Assembly: GCA_028291455.1 (NCBI GenBank)
Contig: JAQGHY010000044.1
Coordinates: 1 to 34,006 of the forward strand
Origin: Rubritepida sp.
GTDB lineage: Bacteria; Pseudomonadota; Alphaproteobacteria; Acetobacterales; Acetobacteraceae
Direction: 5' to 3'
Length of the DNA: 34,006 bases
Shown here in pieces: positions 9,712 to 18,720 of the stretch. Under the pieces are notes generated by a model that saw nothing but the letters and a program-made list of their open reading frames with translations, did no database searches and was not told the origin of the DNA. The position numbers and the translations under genes were made by a program. Positions within the stretch are counted from its first letter, which is position 1; every line of letters starts with the position of its first letter.

Positions 9712-11241
9712 ATGGCGGTGAGCGACGACGGCAGCATCCTGCTGCGCACCGCGCGCGGGGCCGGATGGGTGATTGCCTGGCGAATGGCCACGCGGCTCAT
9801 GGGCCTCGTGAGCACGCTGATCCTGGTCCGCCTGATGGCGCCGGAGGAGTTCGGACTGGTCGCCCTGGCGGCGGCCTTCGCGGTCGCGCTGGACGTGTGC
9901 CTCGCGCTCGGCGTGGAGGACCAGATCATCCGCGCCGAGGCACCGACACGCAGCCTCTACGACACCGCCTTCACGATCAACCTGCTGCGTGGCGCGGTCG
10001 TCGGCGGGCTGGTGGCGCTGTCCGCCGCTCCGGCCGCGCGGTTCTTCGGCGATCCGCAGCTGGAAGACGTGCTGTTCGCCCTCGCGATCTCGGCGCTGCT
10101 CGCCGGTCTCGCCAATATCGGCGTGGCCGACTTCCGCCGGAACCTGCAATTCCAGCGGGAGTTCATGCTGCAGATCGTGCCGCGGCTGGCGGGGATCGCC
10201 GTCACCATCGGCCTCGCCTTCCTGCTGCGAACGCATTGGGCGCTGGTGGGCGGCATCTTCGTCAACCGCTTCGGCGTCGTGGTCATGAGCTACGCGCTGC
10301 ATCCCTTCCGCGCGCGCCTCTCGCTCTCGGCCTGGAGGGAACTGGCCGGCATCTCCGCCTGGAGCTGGGCGCTCAGCTTCGCCAGCGTCTTGAAGGATCG
10401 TTCGGAAAGCCTGGTGATCGGGCGCGTCCTCGGGACCACGGCCATCGGGCACTACGCCGTCGGCCTGGAGATCGCGACCTTGCCGTCGACGGAGCTGGTG
10501 GACCCGATCTGCCGCGCCTGCATGCCCGGCTTCGCCGCCAGCCGGCGGGCCGGCGAGGATGGCGGCGGGGCCGACTACCTCCGTATCCTGGCCCTGCTGG
10601 CCATGCTGACCCTTCCGGCGGGGCTCGGCATCTCGCTCGTGGCCGCGCCGGTGGTGGCGCTGGCCTTCGGCCAGGCGTGGCTCGAAGCGGTGCCGGTCGT
10701 GATCGTGCTGGGCATCGGCAGCGTCCTAACGCCGCTGGGCAATGTGAGCGGGGCGATGCTCAATGCCCATGCGCGGCTGAGCCAGCTGCTCGGGATCAGC
10801 GTGGCCATCGCGGTGCTGCGCATCGTCCTGCTGGTGGTGCTGACGCCGGGCCTGGGCGTGACGGGCGCGGCGCTGGCCGTGACCGGAGCGGTGGTGGCCG
10901 AGCATCTTTCGACGGTGTTCTTCGCCTTCCGGCTCCTGCGCCTGCGCCTGGTCCGGCTGGGAGGCATCCTCTGGCGGCCCGCTTTGGCGGCGGGGCTGAT
11001 GACGCTCCTGCTGTGGGTGGCCGGGCTTGGCTGGGCCACCGCCCCGGCGAGCTCCGCCGCGGCGGCGCGGGAATTGGCGCCGGCGGTACTCCTTGGCGCG
11101 GGCAGCTATGCCGCGGCGCTTTTCGGCCTCTGGACCCTGGCGGGGCGTCCCCCCGGGGCCGAGGCGGACATGCTCGGGCTGCTGCACCGGGTGGCGGCGC
11201 GGCTGCGCGTGCGTATCCGCCAGAACCTGCCGGCTGGTTGA
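9712..11241 (+). CDS. Oligosaccharide flippase / polysaccharide biosynthesis membrane protein (Wzx/MOP superfamily)
   Basis: Multiple hydrophobic helices; RMATRLMGLVSTLILVRLMAPEEFGLVALAAAF N-terminus typical of the lipopolysaccharide exporter/Wzx family; start at ATG 9712. Confidence 0.9.
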   Translation: MAVSDDGSILLRTARGAGWVIAWRMATRLMGLVSTLILVRLMAPEEFGLVALAAAFAVALDVCLALGVEDQIIRAEAPTRSLYDTAFTINLLRGAVVGGLVALSAAPAARFFGDPQLEDVLFALAISALLAGLANIGVADFRRNLQFQREFMLQIVPRLAGIAVTIGLAFLLRTHWALVGGIFVNRFGVVVMSYALHPFRARLSLSAWRELAGISAWSWALSFASVLKDRSESLVIGRVLGTTAIGHYAVGLEIATLPSTELVDPICRACMPGFAASRRAGEDGGGADYLRILALLAMLTLPAGLGISLVAAPVVALAFGQAWLEAVPVVIVLGIGSVLTPLGNVSGAMLNAHARLSQLLGISVAIAVLRIVLLVVLTPGLGVTGAALAVTGAVVAEHLSTVFFAFRLLRLRLVRLGGILWRPALAAGLMTLLLWVAGLGWATAPASSAAAARELAPAVLLGAGSYAAALFGLWTLAGRPPGAEADMLGLLHRVAARLRVRIRQNLPAG

Positions 11242-11243
11242 GC

Positions 11244-12215
11244 ATGGACCTCGCTCCCATACGGACCGGAATCCGGCCGGTGGCGGTCCACGCCGACACC
11301 TGGAGCGTGGCGGTCTTCGCCCGCAATGAGGCGGCGCGCATCGGCCCCTGCCTGCGCGCGCTGTCGCGTGCCACCGGTGCGGAGCGTTTGCATGTCACGG
11401 TACTGCTGAACGGCACGCAGGACGGTTCGGACGCGACCGCGGCCGCGGCCATGCGCGAGGCCGGGCTGGCGGGCTGCCTCTACGACATTCCCTTCGGCGA
11501 CAAATCGCACGCCATCAACCTCTACCTGCACCGGCTGCGTCCCACGGCGGCGATGCATGTGCTGATGGATGGCTACGCCGAGATCTGGCCGGAGGCGCTG
11601 GCTCTGCTCGCCAGGCGGCTCGCCACCACGCCGGAGGCGCAGGCGGCGGCGGCGGTGCCCAGCACGGGCCGCAGCTCCGCCGCGCTGCGGCGTCACATGC
11701 TGGCAGCACCGGGCCTGCATGGCTCGCTGTTCGCACTGCGCGACAGCTTCGTGGAGCGGCTGACCGCTGCCGGGTACCGCCTGCCGCGCGGCCTCTACCG
11801 GGGCGATGGGCTGCTGGGCTCCATGGTCCTGCACGACCTCGATGCCCTCGGCGGCGGCTGGATCGGCTCGCGCATCGCCGTGGAAGGCGAAGCGAGCTGG
11901 TCCATTCAGCCGGGGCGCGTGTGGCGCTGGCGGGACCTGAGCCGGCACGGCCGCCGGATGCTGCAGCAGGGGCGGGGAAGGCTCGAGCGGACGGCCCTGC
12001 GCGCGGTCATCTACCGCGACGGCTTCGGGGGCCTGCCCGAGGATGCGAACCGCATGGTCCTGGACTGGATCGCGGAGGATCCGCAGGCCCATACCCCGAG
12101 GCCATGGCGGGATCCTTTTGCGCTTGCCGCCCTCGCGCGGATCCGTCAGGCCGGCCCCGGCCCTTCGGCTGAGGAGTTGGAGCCCAGGCTGCTGTTACGG
12201 ATGCCCGGCACATGA
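11244..12215 (+). CDS. Glycosyltransferase family 2-like protein
   Basis: WSVAVFARNEAARIGPCLRAL...VTVLLNGTQDGSDATAA...VLMDGYAEIWPEAL pattern (GT-A-like), start 2 nt after the flippase stop. Confidence 0.75.
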   Translation: MDLAPIRTGIRPVAVHADTWSVAVFARNEAARIGPCLRALSRATGAERLHVTVLLNGTQDGSDATAAAAMREAGLAGCLYDIPFGDKSHAINLYLHRLRPTAAMHVLMDGYAEIWPEALALLARRLATTPEAQAAAAVPSTGRSSAALRRHMLAAPGLHGSLFALRDSFVERLTAAGYRLPRGLYRGDGLLGSMVLHDLDALGGGWIGSRIAVEGEASWSIQPGRVWRWRDLSRHGRRMLQQGRGRLERTALRAVIYRDGFGGLPEDANRMVLDWIAEDPQAHTPRPWRDPFALAALARIRQAGPGPSAEELEPRLLLRMPGT

Positions 12216-13246
12216 GCCCGCGCGAAGGCCAGTCCGCGCACCGCCAGCCCCAGCATGGAGCGGCGCCGCACCATCTCCGCCCAATAGAGTGGCGTCGTGG
12301 CCTGGGCCAGGCTGAGCTTGTAGCGGTCGTCGCCGGCGAGCAGATCGTAGACGGCGTGCCCCGCCTCGACGGCATGTGCGATCGCCATTGCGTGGCAGGT
12401 CAGGCCAGGCTTGCCGTGCGGCCCGGCACCCTCGAGATCGAGACCGCTCTGATAGGCATAGATCCGGCCACGCAGTCGGAAGTTGTAAAGAATTCCGACA
12501 CAGCTTTCGCCGGCTTGCACGCGCAGCAGGTCCACCTCGTCGCGCGCCATCGCGCGGTGCAGCAGCGTCTCGTGGAAGCGGCGCATGAACGGGTCGGCGA
12601 AGGCGCCCGGCTTGCCGCGAGCCTGCCAGCTCCGGTGGTGCAGCGCGATCATGGCCGAGAGCATTTCCAGCGCCTCGGCCTCGGTCCCGGCACGGTGCAT
12701 CTGCGGCGCGCCGTAATGCTTCGCCGAGCGCCGAATCTGGTAGCGGGTATTGGCGCTCAGCAGCTTCAGGTGATCGCCCCCGGATGCGCGGACGGCGGCG
12801 AGATCGACATGCGGCGCCAGACGCTCCTGGCAGCGCAGCGCGATGCCGGGGGTATTCTCCAGCACATCGGCGGGCACGCCGCCCAGGATCAGGCGGCGCG
12901 CGCCCGGCAGATGCGCCGCCGCATGCAGCAGGGCCGCGCGTACTCCAGGGATTCCGAGTGCCAGCGGGCCGTTATGCTCGACGAAGGGGGCATCCAGCAC
13001 GGCATCGCCGCTCTCGCCCAGGTGCAGCCGGCCGCGGCGGCGGTTGAGCAGGGCCAGGCCCACCAGCCGGCCGCCTTGCGTGGCGCGCAGCACCACGGGA
13101 TCGGGAAAACGTTCCTCCACGAGGCAGCCGACCCAGCTCCAGCTCTGGAAGAAGGACAGGTCGGGCACCTCGGCTTCGATGCCACGCCACAGCTCGTCCA
13201 GGCCGGTGAGGCTCTTTTGTTGGGTTACTACGATCTCCACCGGCCG
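12146..13246 (-). CDS. GNAT/FemAB-like acyltransferase (CelD/BcsL-type, EPS-associated)
   Basis: LLSANTRYQIRRSAKHYG...ALEMLSAMIALHHRSWQARGKPGAF...GILYNFRLRGRIYAYQSGLD...YDLLAGDDRYKLSLA typical of the CelD-like GNAT family; start at 13246 (MRPVEIV) or 13276. Confidence 0.85.
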   Translation of the reverse strand, partial: RPVEIVVTQQKSLTGLDELWRGIEAEVPDLSFFQSWSWVGCLVEERFPDPVVLRATQGGRLVGLALLNRRRGRLHLGESGDAVLDAPFVEHNGPLALGIPGVRAALLHAAAHLPGARRLILGGVPADVLENTPGIALRCQERLAPHVDLAAVRASGGDHLKLLSANTRYQIRRSAKHYGAPQMHRAGTEAEALEMLSAMIALHHRSWQARGKPGAFADPFMRRFHETLLHRAMARDEVDLLRVQAGESCVGILYNFRLRGRIYAYQSGLDLEGAGPHGKPGLTCHAMAIAHAVEAGHAVYDLLAGDDRYKLSLAQATTPLYWAEMVRRRSMLGLAVRGLAFARAHVPGIRNSSLGSNSSAEGPGPA

Positions 13247-13293
13247 CATGTTCCGTGCCGCGCTCCAAACCCGCAAGCGAAACCTTCGATACC

Positions 13294-15513
13294 ATGACCG
13301 AACGACAGGTATCCCCGAAGCCGCGCCGCGTGCTGCACGTCCTGAAATACTATCGCCCCGACTTTACCGGAGAAGGCGTTTTCCTGGAGCGGTCGAGCGC
13401 CGTCATGCAGGAGGTCCTGCCCGATGTCGCGCATGATCTCCTGGTCACGCACACGCCGCGCCCGGAAGATAGGATGCCGGCTTGCTCCACCCTCAGCCGC
13501 GTCGCCTATCTCTCGCGCCATCCGCTCGGAACCTGGCGCAGGCAGCTGGCGATGGCGGCGTGGCTCGTCACGCATATGCACCGGTACGACGCGGTGCATT
13601 TCCGCACCCATGCCGACTGGTACTTCGTCAGCTACATCCTGGCACGGCTTGCGGGCCGCAAGCTCGTGCTCTCGGCGACGCTGGACGACAGCGTGCCGGC
13701 GCTGATCGGCCAGTATCGCCCTAGCCTGCGCGGCCTTGCGGCCCGCGGCTTCGGACTGTTCGACGCCTTCGTCAGCAACGGCCCCAAGCTGCTGGAGGAG
13801 ACGCGCAGCGTGTCCGATCCCGAGCGCTGCCACCTGGTGCCCTGCGGCGTCACCATTCCGGCCGCCACGCCCGGCGAACGTGCGCGCATGCGCGCCGAAC
13901 TCGGCATCGGCGCCACCGACCCGGTGCTGCTCTTCGTCGGCGGGCTGTGCGAGCGCAAGGATCCGCTGTTCCTCGTCGAGGCCATGCCGCGCATCCTGGC
14001 ATCGCATCCGCGCGCGCACCTGCTGCTCGTCGGGCCCGAGCTCGAGGCCGACCAGATGCGCGCGCTGCAGGCAGCGATCGACACCTACCGGCTGGGCCGG
14101 CGCGTGATCCTCGCCGGTGAGCAGCTCGATCCGCATCCCTGGTTCGCGGCCTCCGATGTGCTCGTCTTCGCGTCGCGGCTAGAAGGCTTCGGCACCGTCG
14201 TGCCCGAGGCGATGGCGCATGGCCTGCCCGTCGTGGTGCGCCGGCTTGCGGGCGTGAACGACAGCTTCGTGCTGGAGGGCGAAACCGGCTTTTTCTTTGA
14301 GACAGAGGATGGCTACGTGAAGGCGGTCGACGAGCTTCTGGGCAATGCCGATCTGCGTGCCCGGATGGGCGCCGCCGGGCGGCGCCTGACGGCCAGCCGC
14401 TTCGGCATGCGCGGTGCGGCCGCGCGCTATCTCGGCATCTACGGCGCGTCGCCGGCCGTGCCCGAGGAGCCCGCGGAGGAAACCGGGCTCGGCTGTACGG
14501 CCTCCATCCTCGACCGCCGTTTCCACGTCCCCGTGGTTGTGCCGGCCGCGACGCAGCCGCTGCTCATCACCATGGTGGATGCGGAGGAGGCCTTCGACTG
14601 GTCGCGCCCTTTCAGCCGCGACGCCAGCGACGTGACCTCGATGGGCGAGCAATGGCGCGCGCATCGGGTCTTCGAGCGGCATGGCGTGGTGCCGCTCTAC
14701 CTCGCCGATCATCCGGTGGCCGCGCAGAGTTCCGGGCGGGAACCGCTGCGCGACCTGCTGCGCTCGGGCGCCTGCGAGATCGGTGCGCAGATGCATCCCT
14801 GGGTGACGCCGCCCTTCGACGAGGCTCTCGGCGAGCGCAACAGCTTCGCCGGCAACCTGCCGGTCGCGCTGGAACTGGCCAAGGCGCGGCACCTGACGGA
14901 GCTGCTGGGCGAGGCCTTCGGCGAGGCGCCGCGCATCTACCGCACCGGCCGCTTCGGCGCGGGGCCGCGCACCGGCGATATCCTGAAGTCCCTGGGCTAC
15001 CTGGCCGATAGCAGCATCACGCCCTGCTGGCCGCCGGAGGGCGTGGTGCGTCCCTGGCTCTCCGCGCGGCCCTTCTGGGCCGATCGCGAAAGGACGCTGA
15101 TGGAGATCCCCGTCTCCGCCGCGCTGGTCGGGCGCCTGTCGCACGCGACCGGCGTTGCGCCGCTCGTCTTCGGCAAGCGCATGCAGCGGCTGCGCGTCGC
15201 CGGCGCGCTGTCCCGCCTGGGGCTGATGGAGCGCATCCGCCTGAGCCCGGAGGGGATGACGCTGGACGAGGCGAAGCGGCTGACGCGGCACATGCTGGCC
15301 GACGGGCAGCGCGTCTTCGTGCTGACCTACCATTCGCCGTCGCTGGTTCCCGGCAATACGCCCTATGTCCGCACGGACGAGGACCTGAAGCGGTTCCTCG
15401 GCTGGCTCGACGAGTTCTACGCCTTCTTCGCGCAGGAGGCCGGAGGCCGCTTCGGAAGCTGGCGCGACCTGCGGCTCGGCCAACCCACTACGATGGCGCT
15501 GGCAGCGGAGTGA
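13294..15513 (+). CDS. Bifunctional protein: GT4 glycosyltransferase fused to a polysaccharide deacetylase-like (WalW/NodB-superfamily) domain
   Basis: N-terminal half has LLFVGGLCERKDPLFLVEAMPRI and ASRLEGFGTVVPEAMAHGLPVVV (GT4); C-terminal half has LLITMVDAEEAFDWSRPF, EIGAQMHPWVTPPF, YRTGRFGAGPRTGDILKSLGYLADSSITP (deacetylase-like). Confidence 0.85.
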   Translation: MTERQVSPKPRRVLHVLKYYRPDFTGEGVFLERSSAVMQEVLPDVAHDLLVTHTPRPEDRMPACSTLSRVAYLSRHPLGTWRRQLAMAAWLVTHMHRYDAVHFRTHADWYFVSYILARLAGRKLVLSATLDDSVPALIGQYRPSLRGLAARGFGLFDAFVSNGPKLLEETRSVSDPERCHLVPCGVTIPAATPGERARMRAELGIGATDPVLLFVGGLCERKDPLFLVEAMPRILASHPRAHLLLVGPELEADQMRALQAAIDTYRLGRRVILAGEQLDPHPWFAASDVLVFASRLEGFGTVVPEAMAHGLPVVVRRLAGVNDSFVLEGETGFFFETEDGYVKAVDELLGNADLRARMGAAGRRLTASRFGMRGAAARYLGIYGASPAVPEEPAEETGLGCTASILDRRFHVPVVVPAATQPLLITMVDAEEAFDWSRPFSRDASDVTSMGEQWRAHRVFERHGVVPLYLADHPVAAQSSGREPLRDLLRSGACEIGAQMHPWVTPPFDEALGERNSFAGNLPVALELAKARHLTELLGEAFGEAPRIYRTGRFGAGPRTGDILKSLGYLADSSITPCWPPEGVVRPWLSARPFWADRERTLMEIPVSAALVGRLSHATGVAPLVFGKRMQRLRVAGALSRLGLMERIRLSPEGMTLDEAKRLTRHMLADGQRVFVLTYHSPSLVPGNTPYVRTDEDLKRFLGWLDEFYAFFAQEAGGRFGSWRDLRLGQPTTMALAAE

Positions 15514-16256
15514 GCGGCTTGCAGGGTGTTCTGGTCGGCATACTGCTGCCGCCGCTGTTGCTGGCCCTGGTGGGCCTCCTGGCGGGGCTGCTGGCCTGGC
15601 GGGGGCGCCGCTGGGGCGGGCTGGTTGCGGCATTGTGCGCCGTGGCCACTCTGCTGCTGGCCACGCCGCTCGTCTCCGGCGCGCTGATGGCGTCGCTGGA
15701 ACGGGAGGTGGCGCGTCCAGCGTCCGTCCCCGGCGGGGCGCAGGCCATCATCATCCTGGGCGGCGATGTCGCGCATGGGCGCGCCGGCCACGAGGTCGGC
15801 ATGCTGACACTGGAGCGCCTGCGCGCGGGTGCCGCGCTGCAACGCGCGACGGGCCTGCCGATCCTCGTCACCGGCGGCGTGCTGGGCCGGGGCGAGCCAC
15901 CGCTCGCCGCGCTCATGGCGCGCAGCCTGCGCGAGGATTTCAACGTCCCGGTCCGCTGGATCGAGGGCCGCGCGGGCGACACGCGGGACAACGCCGTCTT
16001 CGCGGCGGAGATACTGCGGGCGGATGGGATCGGCGAGGCGCTGCTGGTTACGCATGCCTGGCACATGCCGCGCGCCCTCGGCGCCTTCGCCCGCCGCGGC
16101 TTTCCGGTGCGGGCCTATCCCTTGCGCGTTGCTCCGGCGGACGGTTGGGGAGCCTCGAGCTTCGCGCCACGCCCGGATCATCTGGCCGAAAGCTGGTTCG
16201 CCCTGCGCGAATGGGCGGGGCGCGTGGCCTATGCATTGCGGGATGGCGGGCCATGA
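15510..16256 (+). CDS. YdcF/ElyC family protein (DUF218)
   Basis: GTG start overlapping the upstream TGA (GTGA); QAIIILGGDVAHGR...ILVTGGVLG...EGRAGDTRDNAVFAAEIL...LLVTHAWHMPRALGAF motifs of DUF218. Confidence 0.9.
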   Translation: MSGLQGVLVGILLPPLLLALVGLLAGLLAWRGRRWGGLVAALCAVATLLLATPLVSGALMASLEREVARPASVPGGAQAIIILGGDVAHGRAGHEVGMLTLERLRAGAALQRATGLPILVTGGVLGRGEPPLAALMARSLREDFNVPVRWIEGRAGDTRDNAVFAAEILRADGIGEALLVTHAWHMPRALGAFARRGFPVRAYPLRVAPADGWGASSFAPRPDHLAESWFALREWAGRVAYALRDGGP

Positions 16257-16405
16257 GCGGCTGTCGGAGAAATTTACATATGCGTATCGGGCATCCATCC
16301 GGCCTTGAGAACGTTCTGACGAAACTGAACAATTTTCCTGGCTCGTATTTTGCTTCAGCGGTCCTTGGCTGCCCTTGGCCGGTGAAGATGAAGGAAGCAG
16401 ACAGC

Positions 16406-17539
16406 ATGCCCCGCACCCGCCAGACGCCGCTCGGCCAGCGTGTGGGCCTGCCTCTTCCGTCCAGGCTGCGCCTTCGCCGATCGAAGGCAACGCCGCCGCA
16501 TCCCGTCCGCTTCCACGAGATGCCGCTCCGGACCCTGCCCGACTGGAGCGATGCCTGCCTCTCACCCCCCGACGGCGGCGACATCTTCGCCTCCCGCCTC
16601 TGGTACGGCGCCATCCTGACGCATGCCCTGCCGGAGGGCGCCGAGGCGGTGCTAGCCATGGTCGGCGAGGGCGAGGGCCGCATGATGCTGCCGCTGCTCC
16701 GGGGCCCGGGCGGGCTGCGCAGCCTCACCACGCCCTACACGCTCGAATGGCGTCCGCTCTTCCCCCAGGCCGACCGCTGCGGGAGCCACGCCGCCGGACG
16801 CAGCCTGGGCACCTGGCTGCACCGCCGTCCGCCGATGCGGCTGGAGGCGCTGGATCTGGACGCGCCGGGATTGCCGGCCTTGCTGGCGGGCATTGCCGCG
16901 ACCGGCATCTCCGTTCAGCCCTACCGCCACTTCGGCAATTGGCATGAGCCCTTGGCGGAGGGCGCCGGATGGGACGGCTACCTCGCGGCGCGGCCATCGG
17001 AGTTGCGCAGCACCGTCCAGCGCAAGCTGAAGCGCGCGGGGCGCGAGTTCCGCTTCGAACTGATGGATGTACCCGGCGCGTCGCTGCAGGAGGGCATCGC
17101 CGCCTATGAGGAGGTGCGGGCGCAGAGCTGGAAGCCCGCCGAGCCTTTCCCCGCCTTCGACGCCGCCCTCATGCAAGCGGCAGCGGCAGCCGGCGCGCTG
17201 CGTCTCGGCGTCCTGCGCGACAAGGCGGGACAGCCGCTGGCGGCGCAGTACTGGCTGCTCTCCGGCGGCCGGGCCTGGCTGCTGAAGCTGTGCCATGCCG
17301 AGGCCAGCCGCGCGGCCTCGCCGGGCACCGCGCTCACCGCGCTGATGATCCGCGGGCTGATCGAGAGCGACGGCGTGCGGGAACTTGATTTCGGCCGGGG
17401 CGACGACGCCTACAAGCGGCTCTGGATGTCCCAGCGGCGGCAGAAGATGGGCGTCGAGCTGGCGCATGCCTGGCATCCCACCGGTTTCGTTTCCGTGGCG
17501 CGGCACCGCGTCTCCGGCTGGCTGGGGCGCCACGCATGA
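16406..17539 (+). CDS. GNAT/FemAB-like acyltransferase (CelD-type)
   Basis: SELRSTVQRKLKRAGREFRFEL...LDFGRGDDAYKRLW; start set at ATG 16406, preceded by AAGGAAG at good spacing. Confidence 0.85.
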   Translation: MPRTRQTPLGQRVGLPLPSRLRLRRSKATPPHPVRFHEMPLRTLPDWSDACLSPPDGGDIFASRLWYGAILTHALPEGAEAVLAMVGEGEGRMMLPLLRGPGGLRSLTTPYTLEWRPLFPQADRCGSHAAGRSLGTWLHRRPPMRLEALDLDAPGLPALLAGIAATGISVQPYRHFGNWHEPLAEGAGWDGYLAARPSELRSTVQRKLKRAGREFRFELMDVPGASLQEGIAAYEEVRAQSWKPAEPFPAFDAALMQAAAAAGALRLGVLRDKAGQPLAAQYWLLSGGRAWLLKLCHAEASRAASPGTALTALMIRGLIESDGVRELDFGRGDDAYKRLWMSQRRQKMGVELAHAWHPTGFVSVARHRVSGWLGRHA

Positions 17540-18720
17540 AGATCCTCTACAGCCACCGCATCGGCTCGCGGGACGGCCAAGGCGTGCATCTGGAGGCCAT
17601 GGTGGGTGCGCTGCGCGCCCAGGGCCATGAGGTGCAGCTTGTCGGACCGGCCGGCTTCGACAAGGCCGCGCTGGGCGGCGAGAGCTCGCTGGTGGCGCGG
17701 CTGCGGCGCCTGCTGCCGCGCTGGCTCGCGGAGTTGGCGGAACTCGCCTATGCGGTGCCCGCCACATGGCGTCTGGCGCGGGCCGCCGCGGCCTTCCGCC
17801 CGGATGTGATCTATGAGCGCGCCAACCTCTACCACATCGCCGGGCGTCTCGTGGCCAAGCTGCGCGGGGTGCCGCTGCTGCTGGAGGTGAACGCGCCGAT
17901 GGCCGAGGAGCGCGGGCGCTTCGGCGGGCTGGCCCTGCCGCGGCTTGCCGCCGCGATGGAGCGCTTCTCCTGGCACGGCGCCAGCCGCGCGCTGCCGGTG
18001 ACGGAGGTTCTCGCTGGCCACCTCGTTGCCGCCGGCGTTCCGCGCGAGCGGATCGCGGTGGTGCCCAACGGCATCCACCTGGAGGAATTCCCCGAGGCGG
18101 CGCCGGCGTCCGAGCGCGATCCCCTCGTACTCGGCTTCGTCGGGTTCGTGCGGGATTGGCATGGCCTCGATGTGGTGCTGCGGGGCATGGCGGGCTGGCA
18201 GGGCTCACCGGGACTGTCGCTGGTCGTGGTGGGCGAGGGGCCGGCGCGGGCAGGGCTGGAGCGGCTGGCGGGCGAGCTCGGCATCGCCGACCGGATCCGC
18301 TTCACCGGCCTCGCGGAACGGGCGGAAATCCCGGCGTACATCGCCGGTTTCGACATCGCCCTGCAGCCGGCGGCGGTGGCCTATGCCTCGCCGCTCAAGG
18401 TCTTCGAATACATGGCGGCCGCGCGCGCCATCGTGGCGCCCGATCAGCCAAACCTGCGCGAGGTGCTCGACCACGCCCACAGCGCGTTGCTGTTTGATCC
18501 CGCCGAGCCCGGCGCGTTCTGGCGCGCGGTGGAGCGGCTGGCGCGCGCCCCGGAGCTGCGCCGGCAGCTCGGCGACAACGCCCGCGCCGAGGTGCTGCGG
18601 CGCGACCTCACCTGGGAGGGCAATGCGCGGCGCGTGGTCGCCATCGCCGAGGCGGAGATCGCCACGCTCCGGCGGCGGGACGCGGGGGCGGCCCGCGTCA
18701 CCGCGGCGTCGCGCCGGTAA
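17536..18720 (+). CDS. Glycosyltransferase family 4
   Basis: ATGA overlap with the previous gene; VVPNGIHLEEFPE, LGFVGFVRDWHGLDVVL, SPLKVFEYMAAARAIVAPD motifs. Confidence 0.93.
   Translation: MKILYSHRIGSRDGQGVHLEAMVGALRAQGHEVQLVGPAGFDKAALGGESSLVARLRRLLPRWLAELAELAYAVPATWRLARAAAAFRPDVIYERANLYHIAGRLVAKLRGVPLLLEVNAPMAEERGRFGGLALPRLAAAMERFSWHGASRALPVTEVLAGHLVAAGVPRERIAVVPNGIHLEEFPEAAPASERDPLVLGFVGFVRDWHGLDVVLRGMAGWQGSPGLSLVVVGEGPARAGLERLAGELGIADRIRFTGLAERAEIPAYIAGFDIALQPAAVAYASPLKVFEYMAAARAIVAPDQPNLREVLDHAHSALLFDPAEPGAFWRAVERLARAPELRRQLGDNARAEVLRRDLTWEGNARRVVAIAEAEIATLRRRDAGAARVTAASRR

Noticed and set aside
7431-9929. 832-aa minus-strand ORF
   Set aside because: Antisense to the clearly functional asnB-like gene; only its last ~38 codons (7431-7547) look protein-like.
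9765-12215. 816-aa plus ORF treated as one protein
   Set aside because: The N-terminal half is the wrong frame of the flippase gene; only the part from ATG 11244 is a plausible gene.
15635-17539. 634-aa ORF start
   Set aside because: The first ~257 codons are an out-of-frame reading of the YdcF gene and the following spacer; true start placed near 16406.
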